This document shows, one piece after another, positions 40,777 through 42,193 of a DNA stretch of 42,193 nucleotides. The position numbers and the translations under genes are program-made. How positions within the stretch are numbered: the first letter of the stretch is position 1; the number at the start of each line of letters is the position of its first letter. The stretch comes from Chara braunii (taxonomy: Eukaryota > Streptophyta > Charophyceae > Charales > Characeae): contig BFEA01000037.1 of the NCBI GenBank assembly GCA_003427395.1, forward strand, positions 654,870-697,062. Reading direction: 5' to 3'. The notes under the pieces are model-generated. The model did no database searches. It saw only the letters and a program-made list of their open reading frames with translations, and had not been told where the DNA came from.

Positions 40777-42193
40777 GATGGAGGATGAGGGTGTCAATAC
40801 GTCTCTCAAGAGGGGTCCATACTTCCTCACACTTTTGGGACGAACACTCTTCCCTCTCCTCACTCCCTCAAGAGCAACACTCAAAAGCTTCTCTCTTCTC
40901 TCTCTCTTTCTCTCGTTTGCGATCGTGTAGATGCAGGCATTTAACGATCCCAATGAAGAAACAACTTGAAATCAATCAGAAGAGAAGGTAGAACTCCTAG
41001 CCGGAGCAACAATTATTTGGACTGGAGAGCAGTCAAAACAACAACAAAAATAAAAGATCAGAGAGATTTGGTTCCGCCACACAGTCTGATCCGACTATGT
41101 ATGAGGTCCTCTCAAGCCTAGCCGGACTCAGCTCCGTGAAGACACAGCAAATCGAATTCAAAGTGTACTATGTAAATGCAAGAGAGAATTGAGTGGTGTC
41201 CAAGGTGCGAGTCAGGCGGCGGATCGTGTGGTTAAGTCTGATAAAACGTCTCAGCTGAGATCCCCTCGGCAGTGAGTGTCGTGGTCCGAAAGCATGAACT
41301 TCGAGTCCCAATCAGATAGAGCGAGGTAACTGACGTCAACAGATTTGGGCCTTAGGGGCCTTTCTTGTTCGGGCCCGGTCCCACTGAGTTTCGAATGGTC
41401 CCAGTGGAGTCAGAACCGGGTCCCAACCAACAAGAGTTCCACAAAGACGTACTCTTTGCCCCTACCGAATTGAAAAACGAAATTTAGCCCCAGAAAGAAC
41501 CTACAGACTACAGCCGTTCAGAATGAAATAAACAAAGCACTGTAGAGATATATAGCATGGCAAGCAAGATACTTCATTCATTCACTCGTCAGGTGAGTAA
41601 GCAGTTCACACACCTCACACACAATCAAAACTATGGAGGATGGAAGAAGAACCCAGAAAACCCCAACATGCAGTCAATTCCATGCACACACACATGGGCA
41701 CCCTGGCGGCACGACACTTACCTAAGTGGTCGGGCTCTTGAGATGAAAGAACTCACCCCTCACATAGTCCTTCTGACCCAATTAGCATCCTCTACACTAG
41801 TGTCCTATCATCTAGGAGGTTCAACATCTACCCCAAAGTACAAAGCCGGATCCCCCGTCGATGTTGAAGATCAAAGCAGCAACTTGCAGTCCGTAGGTGC
41901 AGATATGGCTGCCACCCTCAAGCTCGCCTAACTTAAGGGGAGCCCTAACGTCACTCCTCGTCTTCAAGTCACTCCTCGTCTTCCTTGAAGTCCAGATTCA
42001 AGTTGTAGGTGCCCTTCACTGTCGCCTCTCTCAAGTTGCATCACGAAGTCCCACCTTGTGTCTCGCCACCACAAACATGCACTCAAGCAACCTGGCCGGG
42101 TCTAGTGTCGACCCTACACGGCCCTGCCAGGTGGGGGCAGCTTCCCTTTACCACGCTGCCCCACTTAACCCTAACTTCCGCCCTAACCCTAAG
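40777..42193 (-). other. Leader of element D or flank; no primer site found
   Basis: About 1.4 kb right of the Gag start holds no recognised gene on either strand. I looked for TGGTATC(A/G)GAG on the minus strand and did not find it. Either the leader runs out of the window, as in A where it is 1.5 kb, or the 5' end of D has been replaced. The last 30 bases have two CCCTAA words. Confidence 0.5.

Larger units (their letters stand above)
33213..41038 (-). mobile_element. Element D: Ty3/Gypsy retrotransposon, 5' end not resolved
   Basis: On the minus strand: gag (about 40776-39120), protease (39110-38624), reverse transcriptase/RNase H (38584 to about 36874), integrase (36660-34546, interrupted by a DNA transposon at 34962-35948), polypurine tract (34352-34377) and 3' LTR (ending at 34351). 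No primer site or second LTR was found before the window end, so the right edge given is nominal. Every domain has lesions; the reverse transcriptase has lost half of its active site. Confidence 0.85.

Noticed and set aside
42150-42193. CCCTAA words at the window end as telomeric repeat
   Set aside because: Only two or three separate CCCTAA words, interrupted by CTTCCGC; not a tandem array.

Overview
The window is eukaryotic, repeat-dominated, non-genic DNA. I could support no host protein-coding gene. Four Ty3/Gypsy (Metaviridae) LTR retrotransposons, called A to D here, fill about 60 percent of it. Their Gag and Pol domains, initiator-Met tRNA primer sites and chromodomain-like integrase tails are of the type found in green plants and streptophyte algae. 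From memory the Pol proteins most resemble the abundant elements of the charophyte alga Chara braunii. No search was run, so this is an informed guess. An antisense nuclear large-subunit rRNA fragment with land-plant/charophyte-like wording agrees with a streptophyte.

Layout. 1-574: GA microsatellite and unassigned flank. 575-14793: element B (minus strand, old, gag and most of protease deleted). Its left LTR is split by element A (908-9944, minus strand, younger, LTRs about 3-4 percent different, full domain order but several stops and frameshifts). The intact right LTR of B still shows the unoccupied version of A's target site. 14794-15277: AT-rich spacer. About 15278-19603: element C (plus strand): probable 5' LTR, primer site, a leader with many TGACGTGGC motifs, broken gag and a protease stub, then truncation. 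19604-22190: gene-free DNA with two small tandem repeats and a 128 bp inverted-repeat element. 22200-27440: two diverged direct copies of a unit of about 2.5-2.7 kb, each ending in a 48 bp minisatellite. 27441-33212: short dispersed repeats, hairpins, possible SINE heads, an (AG)n tract, a retroposed-looking rRNA fragment, and at 29060-29792 a cluster of 5'-truncated copies of a short retroposon whose two longest copies contain complete hammerhead ribozymes. About 33213-42193: element D (minus strand; 3' LTR, polypurine tract, broken pol and gag). A 987 bp non-autonomous DNA transposon with 3 bp TAA/TTA target duplication is inserted cleanly in its integrase gene. The 5' LTR of D is probably beyond the window.

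How the parts work together. In each retrotransposon the order on the coding strand is 5' LTR, tRNA primer site, leader, Gag, protease, reverse transcriptase, RNase H, integrase with chromodomain-like tail, polypurine tract, 3' LTR. Every coding region carries disabling lesions, so none looks autonomous now. The items most worth a second look are the hammerhead-bearing retroposon cluster, the nested insertion with its preserved empty site, the A AAA AAT slip site at A's gag/pol junction, the TTA-targeting inverted-repeat elements, and the rRNA fragment flanked by near-perfect 15 bp repeats.
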